In this document: positions 9,014-16,895 of the stretch, in pieces
Position numbering within the stretch: position 1 is the stretch's first letter
Layout: each line of letters begins with the position of its first letter
Translations under genes and position numbers: made by a program
Source: Hymenobacter sp. DG01
GTDB lineage: Bacteria; Bacteroidota; Bacteroidia; Cytophagales; Hymenobacteraceae
Length of the DNA stretch: 64,000 nt
Reading direction: 5' to 3'
Assembly: GCF_006352025.1 (NCBI RefSeq)
Contig: NZ_CP040936.1
Location: 2,418,001-2,482,000 of the forward strand
Notes under the pieces: model-generated
Database searches by the model: none
The model's input: only the letters and a program-made list of their open reading frames with translations
Told to the model about the DNA's origin: nothing

Positions 9014-9064
9014 GGAAGGGGAGAGAGTAGGCGTGGGAGAAAGGGGGGTAGGAAGTCGGGCAGC

Positions 9065-9622
9065 TTAATCGTCGTTGAAGCCGCCTTTGCGCAGCTCCTC
9101 AATGGTGCGCATCACCTTATCCTTCAGGGAGGTGCGGTACTTTTCCAGCACATCGGCCAGGCGGGCATTGTTCAGAGCCAGCATCTGGGTAGCCAGCACG
9201 GCGGCATTGGTAGCCCCATCCAGCGCCACGGTAGCCACGGGCACACCCGCCGGCATCTGCAGCATCGAGAGAATGGAGTCGAGGCCGTGGAAGGAGGTAG
9301 TGGAGTTAATGGGCACTCCAATAACGGGCAGAGTCGTAAACGAGGCAATCATGCCGGGCAGGTGGGCCGCCCCTCCCCCGCCGGCAATAATTACGCGCAG
9401 GCCGCGCTTGCGGGCAGTTTCGGCGTACTCCACCAATCGGTGCGGGGTGCGATGCGCCGATACCAGGGTGATTTCGTAGGTGATGCCGAACTGTTGCAGC
9501 AGCTCAGCCGCCGCCGACATAATTTTCAAATCAGATTGGGAGCCCATGATAATGCCCACCAGGGGCGTATCGTGGGGAGCCGGAATATCGGCCGCTGCGG
9601 CGGCGGGAAGCGTAGTAGGCAT
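9065..9622 (-). CDS. purE: 5-(carboxyamino)imidazole ribonucleotide mutase (PurE class I)
   Basis: Converts N5-CAIR to 4-carboxy-AIR in de novo purine synthesis. Signatures are GIIMGSQSDLKIM (phosphate binding), LVSAHRTPHRL with the catalytic His, and the Gly-rich IIAGGGGAAHLPGMIAS. At 185 residues it has class I length, with about 23 extra Ala/Pro-rich N-terminal residues. purK is not adjacent. The EEP-family gene follows 51 bp downstream, and marC is divergent upstream. No clear TAnnTTTG box was found before it. Confidence 0.96.
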   Translation of the reverse strand: MPTTLPAAAAADIPAPHDTPLVGIIMGSQSDLKIMSAAAELLQQFGITYEITLVSAHRTPHRLVEYAETARKRGLRVIIAGGGGAAHLPGMIASFTTLPVIGVPINSTTSFHGLDSILSMLQMPAGVPVATVALDGATNAAVLATQMLALNNARLADVLEKYRTSLKDKVMRTIEELRKGGFNDD

Positions 9623-9717
9623 ACGGAAGTACAGGAAAACAGGACAGCCCGGGTCGGGATAGGCTTTTACGACCTCCCAGCGGTGCGGTTGAGTCTATAA
9701 ACATAGCATTTTCCCTG

Positions 9718-9747
9718 TTTGCTGATTCTCAAAGGCTCGTACCTTTA
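9718..9747 (+). promoter_or_regulatory. Bacteroidota-type promoter for the MarC gene
   Basis: TTTG at 9718-9721 (-33) and TACCTTTA at 9740-9747 (-7) are separated by 18 bp, close to the family consensus. Transcription would start near 9754, about 20 nt before the ATG at 9773. This supports that start over an upstream in-frame TTG, which lies inside the -33 element. Confidence 0.65.
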
Positions 9748-9772
9748 CCCGCCGCCGTTGTGTTCCCTGCCT

Positions 9773-10399
9773 ATGGAAATCCTGCTTGCCACGTTTACTA
9801 CCCTCTTTTCGGTTGTGAACCCCTTCAGTGCCATGCCCGTGTTCCTGACCCTGACGGAGGAGGATACGCCGGCGCACCGGGCCGGCATAGCCCTGCGCGC
9901 CTGCATCTATATGATTGGGGTTCTGGCCGTTTCATTTTTCGCGGGCCAGTACGTGCTGAATTTCTTCGGCATCAACATTCATCACCTGCGCATTGCGGGC
10001 GGCATCCTGCTCATGCGCTCGGCCTTCGATTTGCTCACGCCTGGCGGCAACCGCAGCAAAGTTTCGGATGCTACCCTCGATGAAAGCCGCCACAAGGACG
10101 ATATCAGCTTCACACCCCTGGCCATGCCCATGCTCTCGGGCCCCGGCTCCATGGCCGTGTGCATCGGCCTGTTCACCGAGAAGCTGAGCTTCCTGGATAT
10201 GGCCCTGATTTTCCTGGGCTTCGTGCTGGTGGCCTTGGCCGCCTACCTCATCCTGATGTCTTCGCTCCGGCTCACCCGCTTTCTGGGCCGCCCCGGTATG
10301 GCCGCGCTGGCCCGTATTATGGGCTTTATCACCCTGGCCATCGGGGTGAATTTCCTGGCTACGGCCATTGGGGCCTTATTTCCGGGCCTGAGCCGGTAA
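9773..10399 (+). CDS. MarC family integral membrane protein
   Basis: Inner-membrane protein of 208 residues with six predicted hydrophobic segments. It carries the family features: an N-terminal FTTLFSVVNPFSAMPVFLTL segment with the conserved Asn-Pro, AGGILLMRSAFDLL, and PLAMPMLSGPGSMAVCIGL with Pro-Gly motifs at the start of the second repeat. The cellular role of MarC/YchE proteins is poorly known; the old link to multiple antibiotic resistance in Escherichia coli has not held up. Start chosen from promoter position. It converges with a small membrane protein gene 3 bp past its stop. Confidence 0.93.
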   Translation: MEILLATFTTLFSVVNPFSAMPVFLTLTEEDTPAHRAGIALRACIYMIGVLAVSFFAGQYVLNFFGINIHHLRIAGGILLMRSAFDLLTPGGNRSKVSDATLDESRHKDDISFTPLAMPMLSGPGSMAVCIGLFTEKLSFLDMALIFLGFVLVALAAYLILMSSLRLTRFLGRPGMAALARIMGFITLAIGVNFLATAIGALFPGLSR

Positions 10400-10402
10400 G
10401 TA

Positions 10403-10735
10403 CTATTGCTGGTGCATTGCAGCGTCGCTGTTCATGTAGTAGCTCCAATAAGCCAACATCAGTATAAAACTCACTACAAACAGAAGATTAGCTTTTGCGT
10501 TGAGTGTGCGCGGAGGGAATGTTGCCACTAGCATGCTCGGCAGATGTATCAGCAAGCCCAAAAAGGATAGCACCATCCCTAAAAAAATAGAATCATCATC
10601 GAAATAATACCGACTAATTTCCAGATACTGCTCTTTATAGGGCGACATGAAAACAAGCATCCAGCATAAGATAATGCTGGAAAACAGAAACCTCACAGAG
10701 CGTAGGACTCTTTCTATAAGTGAAGTAATAGTCAT
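10403..10735 (-). CDS. hypothetical small membrane protein
   Basis: I do not recognise this 110-residue protein. It has three hydrophobic segments, at about 15-31, 48-70 and 82-99, after a short basic N-terminus (TSLIERVLRSVRF), so it is probably an inner-membrane protein. The DNA is noticeably more AT-rich than the marC and hemE genes on either side, suggesting an accessory gene. Stop is 3 bp from the convergent marC stop. Confidence 0.6.
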   Translation of the reverse strand: MTITSLIERVLRSVRFLFSSIILCWMLVFMSPYKEQYLEISRYYFDDDSIFLGMVLSFLGLLIHLPSMLVATFPPRTLNAKANLLFVVSFILMLAYWSYYMNSDAAMHQQ

Positions 10736-10889
10736 AATACAACGTGTTCAGGAGAGTCATAAAATACCTAACACCCGGTTAAATAATACGCTTGAAAGGC
10801 GGGAAAATTACTATTTGCTCCCTGCATCAGTAAGGAGGCCTGTCCTCAACAGAGTCGCTAGGCATGCAGTGCAACCAGTTTCCACGCGT

Positions 10890-10897
10890 TACCTTTG
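10890..10897 (+). promoter_or_regulatory. -7 element before hemE (TACCTTTG)
   Basis: TACCTTTGCG ends 8 nt before the hemE ATG at 10906, so the transcript would have almost no leader. This argues against an in-frame start 42 nt upstream. No TTG is visible at the -33 distance. Confidence 0.4.
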
Positions 10898-10905
10898 CGC
10901 TTCCT

Positions 10906-11931
10906 ATGCTGAAGAACGACCTTATCCTCCGCGCCGCCCGTGGCGAAGAAACTGAGCGCACGCCCGTGTGGCTCATGCGCCAGGCCGGCCGCATCCTGCC
11001 CGAGTACCGCGCCCTGCGCGCCCGCCTCAGTGGCTTCAAGGAACTTGTAGAAACCCCCGAGCTGGCCGCTGAAGTCACCATTCAGCCGGTTGATGCGCTG
11101 GACGTGGACGCGGCTATCATCTTCTCCGATATTCTGGTGGTGCCCGAAGCCATGGGCCTGACCTACGAGATGGTGGAAGCCCGCGGCCCTCTGTTCCCCG
11201 AAACCATCAAAACCGCGCAGGATGTCGCCCGCATGCGTGTTGCTGACCCCGAGGAGCACCTGGGCTACGTGCTGGAAGCCATTCGGGTAACTAAGCGTGC
11301 GCTCAACGGCCGGGTGCCGCTTATCGGGTTTGCCGGGGCGCCCTGGACAATTCTGGCCTACATGGTGGAAGGCCACGGCTCGAAAACCTTCAGCAAAGCC
11401 CGCCGCATGCTCTACGCCGAGCCGGAGCTGGCCCATGAGCTGCTGCGCAAAATTACGGCTACTACCATTGCCTACCTCCGCGCCCAGGTGCAAGCCGGCG
11501 CCAACATTATTCAGGTGTTTGATTCCTGGGCTGGCATTCTCCCCCCTGCGCACTATAAGGAATTCAGCACCCGCTACATCGCCGAAATCTGCCAGGCTAT
11601 TCCGGAGGTGCCCGTGACGGTGTTTGCCAAGGGTGCTTTCTGGGCCGTGGAGGACTTCGCCCAGCTGCCCTGCCGCACCATCGGCCTCGACTGGAACCAG
11701 GATGCCCGCGCCGTACGCCCCCTTGTCGGCGACAAAACCCTGCAGGGCAACCTCGACCCCTGCGCCCTCTACGGCACTCCGGATCAGGTGCGCGCCGCCA
11801 CTATTCAGATGCTGGAGCAGTTCGGTAAGCAGCGCCACATTGCCAACCTGGGCCACGGCGTGTACCCCGACACCAACCCGGACAACGTGAAGGTGTTCAT
11901 CGAAACCGTAAAAGAGCACAGCCGCCGCTAA
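10906..11931 (+). CDS. hemE: uroporphyrinogen decarboxylase
   Basis: Decarboxylates the four acetate side chains of uroporphyrinogen III to give coproporphyrinogen III in haem synthesis. Residues [16 protein letters not shown] (about 20-35) are the N-terminal signature, with the Arg residues that bind the substrate carboxylates. [15 protein letters not shown] contains the catalytic Asp, and [16 protein letters not shown] is the second signature. Length of 341 residues is normal. The start was chosen because MLKNDLIL is the conserved family start and a -7 box lies just upstream. Other haem genes are not adjacent. Confidence 0.98.
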   Translation: MLKNDLILRAARGEETERTPVWLMRQAGRILPEYRALRARLSGFKELVETPELAAEVTIQPVDALDVDAAIIFSDILVVPEAMGLTYEMVEARGPLFPETIKTAQDVARMRVADPEEHLGYVLEAIRVTKRALNGRVPLIGFAGAPWTILAYMVEGHGSKTFSKARRMLYAEPELAHELLRKITATTIAYLRAQVQAGANIIQVFDSWAGILPPAHYKEFSTRYIAEICQAIPEVPVTVFAKGAFWAVEDFAQLPCRTIGLDWNQDARAVRPLVGDKTLQGNLDPCALYGTPDQVRAATIQMLEQFGKQRHIANLGHGVYPDTNPDNVKVFIETVKEHSRR

Positions 11932-11955
11932 GCAGCGCGCACTACTCTGTAATCT

Positions 11956-12032
11956 GTCATTCCGAGCGGAGTGAGGAATCTGGGTCAGCCTCTTGTAGGT
12001 TACCCCAGATTCCTCGCTCCGCTCGGAATGAC
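11956..12032. repeat. inverted repeat, GTCATTCCGAGC family
   Basis: Two 29-bp arms (11956-11984 and 12004-12032), starting GTCATTCCGAGCGGAG on each strand, are identical except for one base and separated by 19 bp. It lies between the convergent hemE and heptose kinase genes and may also act as a transcription stop. Partial copies of the same end occur near 28913 and 42277. Confidence 0.85.
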
Positions 12033-12047
12033 CGTTTTACAAGTTGC

Positions 12048-13064
12048 TTACAGCGTCAGTCCTACCCCTTCGGCTTCGGCTAGGAGCTGTTGTTTCTCGA
12101 TGGGCACTACCCCAACCTGCTCGCACACCAACCCGCCACCCAGGTTGGCCAGCGCAGCGGTTACGGGGGCAGGCAGGCCCAGGGCTACGCACAGCGCCGC
12201 AATGCTGATAACCGTGTCGCCGGCCCCCGATACGTCGGAGATAGTGCGCAGGTGGGCCGGGATGTAGGTGCGCGTGAGCGTGCCGTTTTCCACGAATACG
12301 CCGCGCTCGGATAGGGTTACCAGTACAATTTCGGGCGTGAGCAGCTCGCGCAGGCGGGCCACGGCGCTTTCGAAGTGTGGGCGGTCGGCATCGGTGTCAC
12401 CGAACTCCAGCTTGAGGCCTTCGCGCAGCTCTTTCAGGTTAGGCTTAAACAGGGTGCAGTGCTGGTAAGCCAGGAAGTTTTTCTTCTTGGGGTCCACCAC
12501 GGTAGGAATACCGCGCTGCCGGGCCAGGCTGATGAAGTGTTGAATGCTGGCTTCATTAAGCACGCCCTTGTCGTAATCCTCAAAGATTATCACGTCGGCG
12601 CGGTCGAGCAGCTGCTCGAAGCGCACGGCCAGATCCGCGTTTTCAGTAGAGTTCAGATCGGTTTCAACCTCGGAGTCGATGCGCAGCAGCTGCTGGCCGT
12701 GGGCCAGGATGCGCTGCTTCACGGTGGTAGGCCGGTACGACGAGCGCACAATGCCCTCGGCCGAAAGCCCAGTGGTATGCAGCAGCTCCAGCAGCTGGTC
12801 GCCGCCCTGGTCCTCCCCTATTACCGCGCACAGCAAGGGGGTAGCCCCCAGGGCCTGCACGTTCAGAGCCACGTTGGCGGCTCCGCCCAGGCGCTGCTCC
12901 GTGCGGCTCACGTTTACCACCGGTACCGGCGCTTCGGGCGAGAGGCGGGTTGCTTTGCCCCATACGTAAGCGTCCATCATCACGTCGCCTACAATCAGAA
13001 CGGTAAGGTGGTTGAACGCGGCAAACAACTCGGGTAGCGAAGCGGGCAAAACGGCAGCAGGCAT
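12048..13064 (-). CDS. rfaE1: RfaE1-like heptose-7-phosphate kinase (PfkB family)
   Basis: Ribokinase/PfkB-fold sugar kinase of 338 residues that resembles the kinase half of HldE, which makes D-glycero-D-manno-heptose 1,7-bisphosphate for LPS or S-layer heptose. VLIVGDVMMDAYVWG and RLSPEAPVPVV followed by GGAANVALNVQALG match the RfaE domain I signatures. DVSGAGDT near the C-terminus holds the catalytic Asp and anion hole. The adenylyltransferase half is absent, so it is the stand-alone kinase form. The start at 13064 was chosen because a -7 box lies at 13092-13099 and the upstream frame runs into a terminator hairpin. The surface-glycan role is inferred. Confidence 0.88.
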   Translation of the reverse strand: MPAAVLPASLPELFAAFNHLTVLIVGDVMMDAYVWGKATRLSPEAPVPVVNVSRTEQRLGGAANVALNVQALGATPLLCAVIGEDQGGDQLLELLHTTGLSAEGIVRSSYRPTTVKQRILAHGQQLLRIDSEVETDLNSTENADLAVRFEQLLDRADVIIFEDYDKGVLNEASIQHFISLARQRGIPTVVDPKKKNFLAYQHCTLFKPNLKELREGLKLEFGDTDADRPHFESAVARLRELLTPEIVLVTLSERGVFVENGTLTRTYIPAHLRTISDVSGAGDTVISIAALCVALGLPAPVTAALANLGGGLVCEQVGVVPIEKQQLLAEAEGVGLTL

Positions 13065-13091
13065 CAGGGCAAATCTAGGAAGTAAAGGCCG

Positions 13092-13099
13092 CAAAGGTA
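13092..13099 (-). promoter_or_regulatory. -7 element of the heptose kinase gene
   Basis: On the minus strand TACCTTTG is followed by CGGCCTTTACT, 27 nt before the chosen ATG. A near-identical stretch precedes the next two minus-strand genes. Confidence 0.55.
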
Positions 13100-13156
13100 A
13101 TCTACCTGCCGGAAAGAAGGCAGCAAGATGCGGTTGCCGGCTGCTATGGGGGTAGC

Positions 13157-13203
13157 AAAACAGAGCGTCGTGCTTGCACAAAGGGCAGCACGACGCTCTG
13201 TTT
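13157..13203 (-). terminator. terminator of the aminotransferase gene
   Basis: AAACAGAGCGTCGTGC and its complement GCACGACGCTCTGTTT form a 16-bp stem with a 14-nt loop. On the minus strand it ends in TTTTGC, 28 bp after the aminotransferase stop. Confidence 0.75.
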
Positions 13204-13230
13204 CAGATTATGCGTTGGCTTCGCCAGGCT

Positions 13231-14451
13231 TTACACCAGCTTAGCCAGGCTGTTTTTGATGCGGATAAAGGCCTCGCGCAGCTTTTCATCGGCGGCAGCG
13301 GTGCTGAAGCGGATGCAGTTGGGCGCCCCGAAGGCGGCCCCGTCCACGGCGGCTACGTGGCCGTCGTTGAGCATGTACAGCGCCAGATCCTGGGCGGAGC
13401 TGATAACCTCGCCGGTGGGCGTGGTTTTGCCGAAGTAACCGGTTACATCGGGGAAGATGTAGAAGGCCCCGCTGGGGGTAGGCGTCCGGAAGCCCGGAAT
13501 ATCTTTCACCAGCTCCAGCACCAGGTCGCGGCGGCGGCGGTAGGCTTCCACCATTTCATCGGCCGAGGAGCGCCCCCCCTGCAGGGCGGCTAGGGCCGCG
13601 CGCTGGGTCATGGCGCAGGTGCCGGACGTAATCTGGCTTTGCATTTTTTCGCAGGCGCCAGCAATTTTCTTGTCGGCCGCGAGGTAGCCCACGCGCCAGC
13701 CCGTCATGGCGTAGCCCTTGGAAAAGCCGTTCACGGTAATTACCCGGTCCTTGATTTCCTCAAACTGCGCGATGCTCACATGCTCGCCCACAAAGTTGAT
13801 GTACTCATAAATCTCGTCGGCCAGCACGTACACCTGCGTGTGGCGGGCTACTACCTCGGCAATAGCACCCAGCTCCTCCCGCGAAAACACGGCCCCCGTG
13901 GGGTTGCAGGGCGAGGAGTACATGATAAGCTTGGTACGGGGCGTAATGGCCGCCTCCAGTTCCTGGGCCGTCACCTTAAAGTCGTTTTCCAGGGAGCCCA
14001 CCAGCGGCACGGCCGTACCCTCGGCCAGCTTCACCATCTCCTCGTAGCTCACCCAGTACGGCGAAAACACAATCACCTCGTCGCCGGGGTTTATGAGGCT
14101 GAGCACGGCGTTGGCCAGCGACTGCTTGGCGCCGGTGCTGACCACAATGTTTTCGGGCTTGTAGTCGAGGTTATTGTCGCGCTTAAACTTGTCGCAGATG
14201 GCCTGGCGAAGATCGGGGTAGCCGGGCACGGGGGTGTAGAAAGTGAAGCCTTCATCAAGCGCCTTTTTGGCGGCGTCCTTGATATACTGCGGGGTCTGAA
14301 AATCCGGCTCACCAAAGCTCAAACTAATTACATCCACACCCTGGGCAGCCAGCTCGCGGGCCTTTTTGGCCATGGCAATCGTCTGGGACTCCTGCATGGC
14401 ATTAATACGGTCAGAAAGAACGAGGGGCGCGAGGGCGGTAGCGTCGGACAT
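13231..14451 (-). CDS. aspB: pyridoxal-phosphate aminotransferase, aspartate aminotransferase type
   Basis: Class I/II aminotransferase of 406 residues, most like bacterial AspB-type aspartate aminotransferases, which interconvert aspartate/2-oxoglutarate and oxaloacetate/glutamate. Motifs: SLSFGEPDFQTP (substrate loop), GAKQSL (cofactor phosphate), PCNPTG, ADEIYEYI with the Asp that contacts the pyridine N, and NGFSKGYAMTGWRVGY with the Schiff-base Lys. FSTAAADEKL carries the C-terminal Arg region (NCIRFS). The start follows the conserved N-terminus and a -7 box at 14479-14486. Specificity for aspartate rather than related amino acids is inferred. Confidence 0.93.
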   Translation of the reverse strand: MSDATALAPLVLSDRINAMQESQTIAMAKKARELAAQGVDVISLSFGEPDFQTPQYIKDAAKKALDEGFTFYTPVPGYPDLRQAICDKFKRDNNLDYKPENIVVSTGAKQSLANAVLSLINPGDEVIVFSPYWVSYEEMVKLAEGTAVPLVGSLENDFKVTAQELEAAITPRTKLIMYSSPCNPTGAVFSREELGAIAEVVARHTQVYVLADEIYEYINFVGEHVSIAQFEEIKDRVITVNGFSKGYAMTGWRVGYLAADKKIAGACEKMQSQITSGTCAMTQRAALAALQGGRSSADEMVEAYRRRRDLVLELVKDIPGFRTPTPSGAFYIFPDVTGYFGKTTPTGEVISSAQDLALYMLNDGHVAAVDGAAFGAPNCIRFSTAAADEKLREAFIRIKNSLAKLV

Positions 14452-14478
14452 GGTAAACGGGGTGGTTAGGGAAGGCCG

Positions 14479-14486
14479 CAAAGGTA
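14479..14486 (-). promoter_or_regulatory. -7 element of the aminotransferase gene
   Basis: TACCTTTG followed by CGGCCTTCCCT on the minus strand, 27 nt before the ATG. A TTG sits 23 bp upstream, slightly longer than the usual spacing. Confidence 0.55.
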
Positions 14487-14540
14487 CGCCGAATGTACGG
14501 AGTGCGGGGCAAAACCCGGCGGGCTTTCGCTTGCCACGGC

Positions 14541-16532
14541 CTACTCTTCGCGCCCCAGCCAGCGGAAGCAGCGCAGCAGCAGGCGCACGTCGGTCCCGGG
14601 CTCGTAGTCCTTGGCGTAGAGCAGCTCCAGGCGGCGGCGGGTGGCTTCGGTCAGGGGCGTAGCGGTAGGCTGAGCCGCATCGGCGGCCGAAAGCACTGCC
14701 CGGGCCAACCGGCGCGGGGCCGTGGCGTACCGCAGCCCTACCCAGGTGCGCGAGCCCGCCAGTACCCGCAGGCAGTTGCGCAGAAAACCGCCCTTGTGCC
14801 GCTGCGCCCACACCACTACCGGCGCCGCCAGCAGCAGCACCAGGCTAATGGCAATATCGAGCAGGCGCTTGGTACGTACCTGGGCCGGCCGGAACAGGTT
14901 TAGCTGAATATCGAGGGCGTAGTAATCGCCGGGCGAGTCTTTACCCGAACTGCCGATGATGTACTCGCTGCCTTGGGGTAGGATTTTGTACGCTACCGGG
15001 GGCTGCCGGTGCAGCTCCACCATGAGCCCGATAATCTGGCTGGCCGACAGGTCGCGGCCGCAGAAAATCAGCTCATTCAGATCATAGATGCGGATAATGT
15101 CGTCGAGTTGGCGCACCTCGCCCAGCAGGTCGTCGGCGGGCGCGGTGGCCTTGCCCGGAGTCGTGCCGGGCTCGATGTAACCAATTACACGCGCCGGCAC
15201 GGCCGCGTGCTCCAGCAGGTAGCGCACCCGCTGGGCTTCCTCCGCCGAGCCCACAATGGCCACATTTTTCTGGTACTCAGCCGTCAGGCTGAAGGTACGG
15301 TAGCGCAGGAAGTTGGCCGCGGCCCGCCGCAGGCTCAGGGCCGCCACGGCCCACGCCCCGCCCAGCACAATCAGGGCCTTGGAGAAGCGCCAGGCGTCCA
15401 GAAAGTTGCTGAAAGCCGAAATCAGGACCGTGCCCACAAAAATGCCCCGCACAATGCGGCTCACGCGGGTAGGCTGGTCGTAGGCCCCGCTGAAAAACGC
15501 CGACAACAGCCACACCGCCACGTACACGGGTACGGCCACGGCCATGTAGGGCTCGGGGTAGGGCTCGCGCACGTAGCGGTGGTTTTGCTCCCAGTACGTT
15601 TTCAGAAAGTACATGCCCCCGTAGAGCAGGCCCGCATCGAGCAGCACGGGCGCTGCCTGAACCACCAGGCGCTGGGCCACGGCCGCGCCGGCCCGCAGCC
15701 AGATGGCCAGGTTAATCAGGAAGCTGAAGGCCCCCGCCCGGCCCGGGGCAAAGTGCTTGCGGGCGAAAATCACCATGGCCCGGTAAAACACGAACACGTA
15801 GTTTACGCTCGTGCGCTTGGTGCTCTCGCCCTTGTAGTGAATGATGCGGGTACCGGCGAAATAGTAGTTTTTCCAGCCGCCCTGGGTTAAGCGGTACGAG
15901 AGGTCAATATCCTCGCCGTACATAAAGTAGTCTTCATCCAGCAGCCCTACCTGGTCCAGGGCGGCCTTGCGCATGAGCATAAAGGCCCCGCTGAGCACCT
16001 CAATTTCGTGGGTTTGCTCGGGGCTGAGGTAGCCCAGGTGGTAGCGCCCGAAGCGCCGCGACTTCGGAAACAGCTTTGCCAGCCCGAAAATCTTGTAAAA
16101 GGCCACCCAGGGGGTAGGCAGCCCGCGCTTGCTTTCCGGCAGAAAGGTACCTTGCCCGTCCAGCATCTTCACGCCCAGTCCGCCGGCCTGCGGGTGCTCG
16201 TCCATAAACTCGCAGCAGAGCCGGAAGGTGTCTTCTTCTACTACAGTATCGGGGTTGAGCAAGAGCACGTACTGGCCCCGGGCCTGGCGCAGGGCCTGGT
16301 TGTTGGCCCTGGAGAAGCCTGGGTTATCCTTGTTTTCAAGGAGGATGACTTCCGGAAACCGGCTGCGCACCATATGCACCGAGCCATCCACGGAATTGTT
16401 GTCCACCACGAATACTTCTACCGGCCGGCCCAGCTTTTCCACCGCCCGCCGCACCGAGAGCAGCGCCTGCTCCAGAAAGTAGCAGACGTTGTAGTTGACA
16501 ATAACGACGGACAGCGTAATGGCAGGCGGCAC
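14541..16532 (-). CDS. GT2 glycosyltransferase fused to a degenerate sugar-phosphotransferase module
   Basis: A 663-residue two-part protein. Residues about 6-215 are a GT-A family 2 transferase: LSVVIVNYN, VFVVDNNSVDGS, the nucleotide-sugar region LLNPDTVV, and YGEDIDLSYRL. Five hydrophobic segments follow (about 266-290, 295-312, 330-350, 361-378, 386-402), then a Rossmann-like region (NVAIVGSAEEAQR). The last part begins with KRLLDIAISLVLLLAAP, the membrane helix of WbaP/WcaJ-type phosphoglycosyl transferases. It then jumps to VLAGSRTWVGLR, which aligns with the usual NVLKGDMSLVGPR, and a tail DYEPGTDVRLLLRCF. Most of the catalytic domain and its Asp-Glu pair are missing. A GTG start at 16532 was chosen because upstream in-frame ATGs lie beyond the -7 box. 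It probably builds surface polysaccharide at the inner membrane. Confidence 0.88.
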   Translation of the reverse strand: MPPAITLSVVIVNYNVCYFLEQALLSVRRAVEKLGRPVEVFVVDNNSVDGSVHMVRSRFPEVILLENKDNPGFSRANNQALRQARGQYVLLLNPDTVVEEDTFRLCCEFMDEHPQAGGLGVKMLDGQGTFLPESKRGLPTPWVAFYKIFGLAKLFPKSRRFGRYHLGYLSPEQTHEIEVLSGAFMLMRKAALDQVGLLDEDYFMYGEDIDLSYRLTQGGWKNYYFAGTRIIHYKGESTKRTSVNYVFVFYRAMVIFARKHFAPGRAGAFSFLINLAIWLRAGAAVAQRLVVQAAPVLLDAGLLYGGMYFLKTYWEQNHRYVREPYPEPYMAVAVPVYVAVWLLSAFFSGAYDQPTRVSRIVRGIFVGTVLISAFSNFLDAWRFSKALIVLGGAWAVAALSLRRAAANFLRYRTFSLTAEYQKNVAIVGSAEEAQRVRYLLEHAAVPARVIGYIEPGTTPGKATAPADDLLGEVRQLDDIIRIYDLNELIFCGRDLSASQIIGLMVELHRQPPVAYKILPQGSEYIIGSSGKDSPGDYYALDIQLNLFRPAQVRTKRLLDIAISLVLLLAAPVVVWAQRHKGGFLRNCLRVLAGSRTWVGLRYATAPRRLARAVLSAADAAQPTATPLTEATRRRLELLYAKDYEPGTDVRLLLRCFRWLGREE

Positions 16533-16556
16533 AGGGAGCAGAGCAGGAAAGGCCGC

Positions 16557-16564
16557 GAAAGGTA
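16557..16564 (-). promoter_or_regulatory. -7 element of the GT2 fusion gene
   Basis: TACCTTTC followed by GCGGCCTTTCCT on the minus strand, 24 nt before the in-frame GTG. It is the third copy of this start-region motif in consecutive minus-strand genes and decides the start codon. Confidence 0.5.
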
Positions 16565-16895
16565 AGCAGAGTCTATCTGTTCTAGAAACTTGCATGGCTT
16601 GCCGGCCGGGTTTCAAAATCAACCGACTGCCGTGCAATGCTATCCACGGGTTTAGTGCGCCGGAAGCAATTCGCTTCCTAAAGCAGCTTCTGAAACAGTG
16701 CAGCCGGGTAGTACAGCTGCCATCAGAGCTAAGTGAGGCACCATACTATTTAAGCTAAGCAAGTGCCTAATCCTTTATTTTATAATTTTATTAATATAAA
16801 ATATCAACAAAATAATCCTTCCTTGCAAGCTCAATGGCTTTTCAAGCTTAACTGGTAAAGTGGCGAAGTTCTGTTCTTCTGCCTGACTTCATTCT
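16565..16895. other. intergenic region between divergent glycosyltransferase genes
   Basis: About 330 bp with no credible gene. It includes a very AT-rich stretch (about 16745-16820) of mixed A and T runs that could hold the GT61 promoter or bind a nucleoid protein. No TAnnTTTG box was found on the plus strand. Confidence 0.5.

Noticed and set aside
11956..12032. insertion-sequence ends
   Set aside because: There is no transposase gene between or near the arms and no evident target-site duplication.
13065..13181. N-terminal extension of the heptose kinase
   Set aside because: It runs through the -7 box and into the aminotransferase terminator; the family N-terminus starts near 13064.
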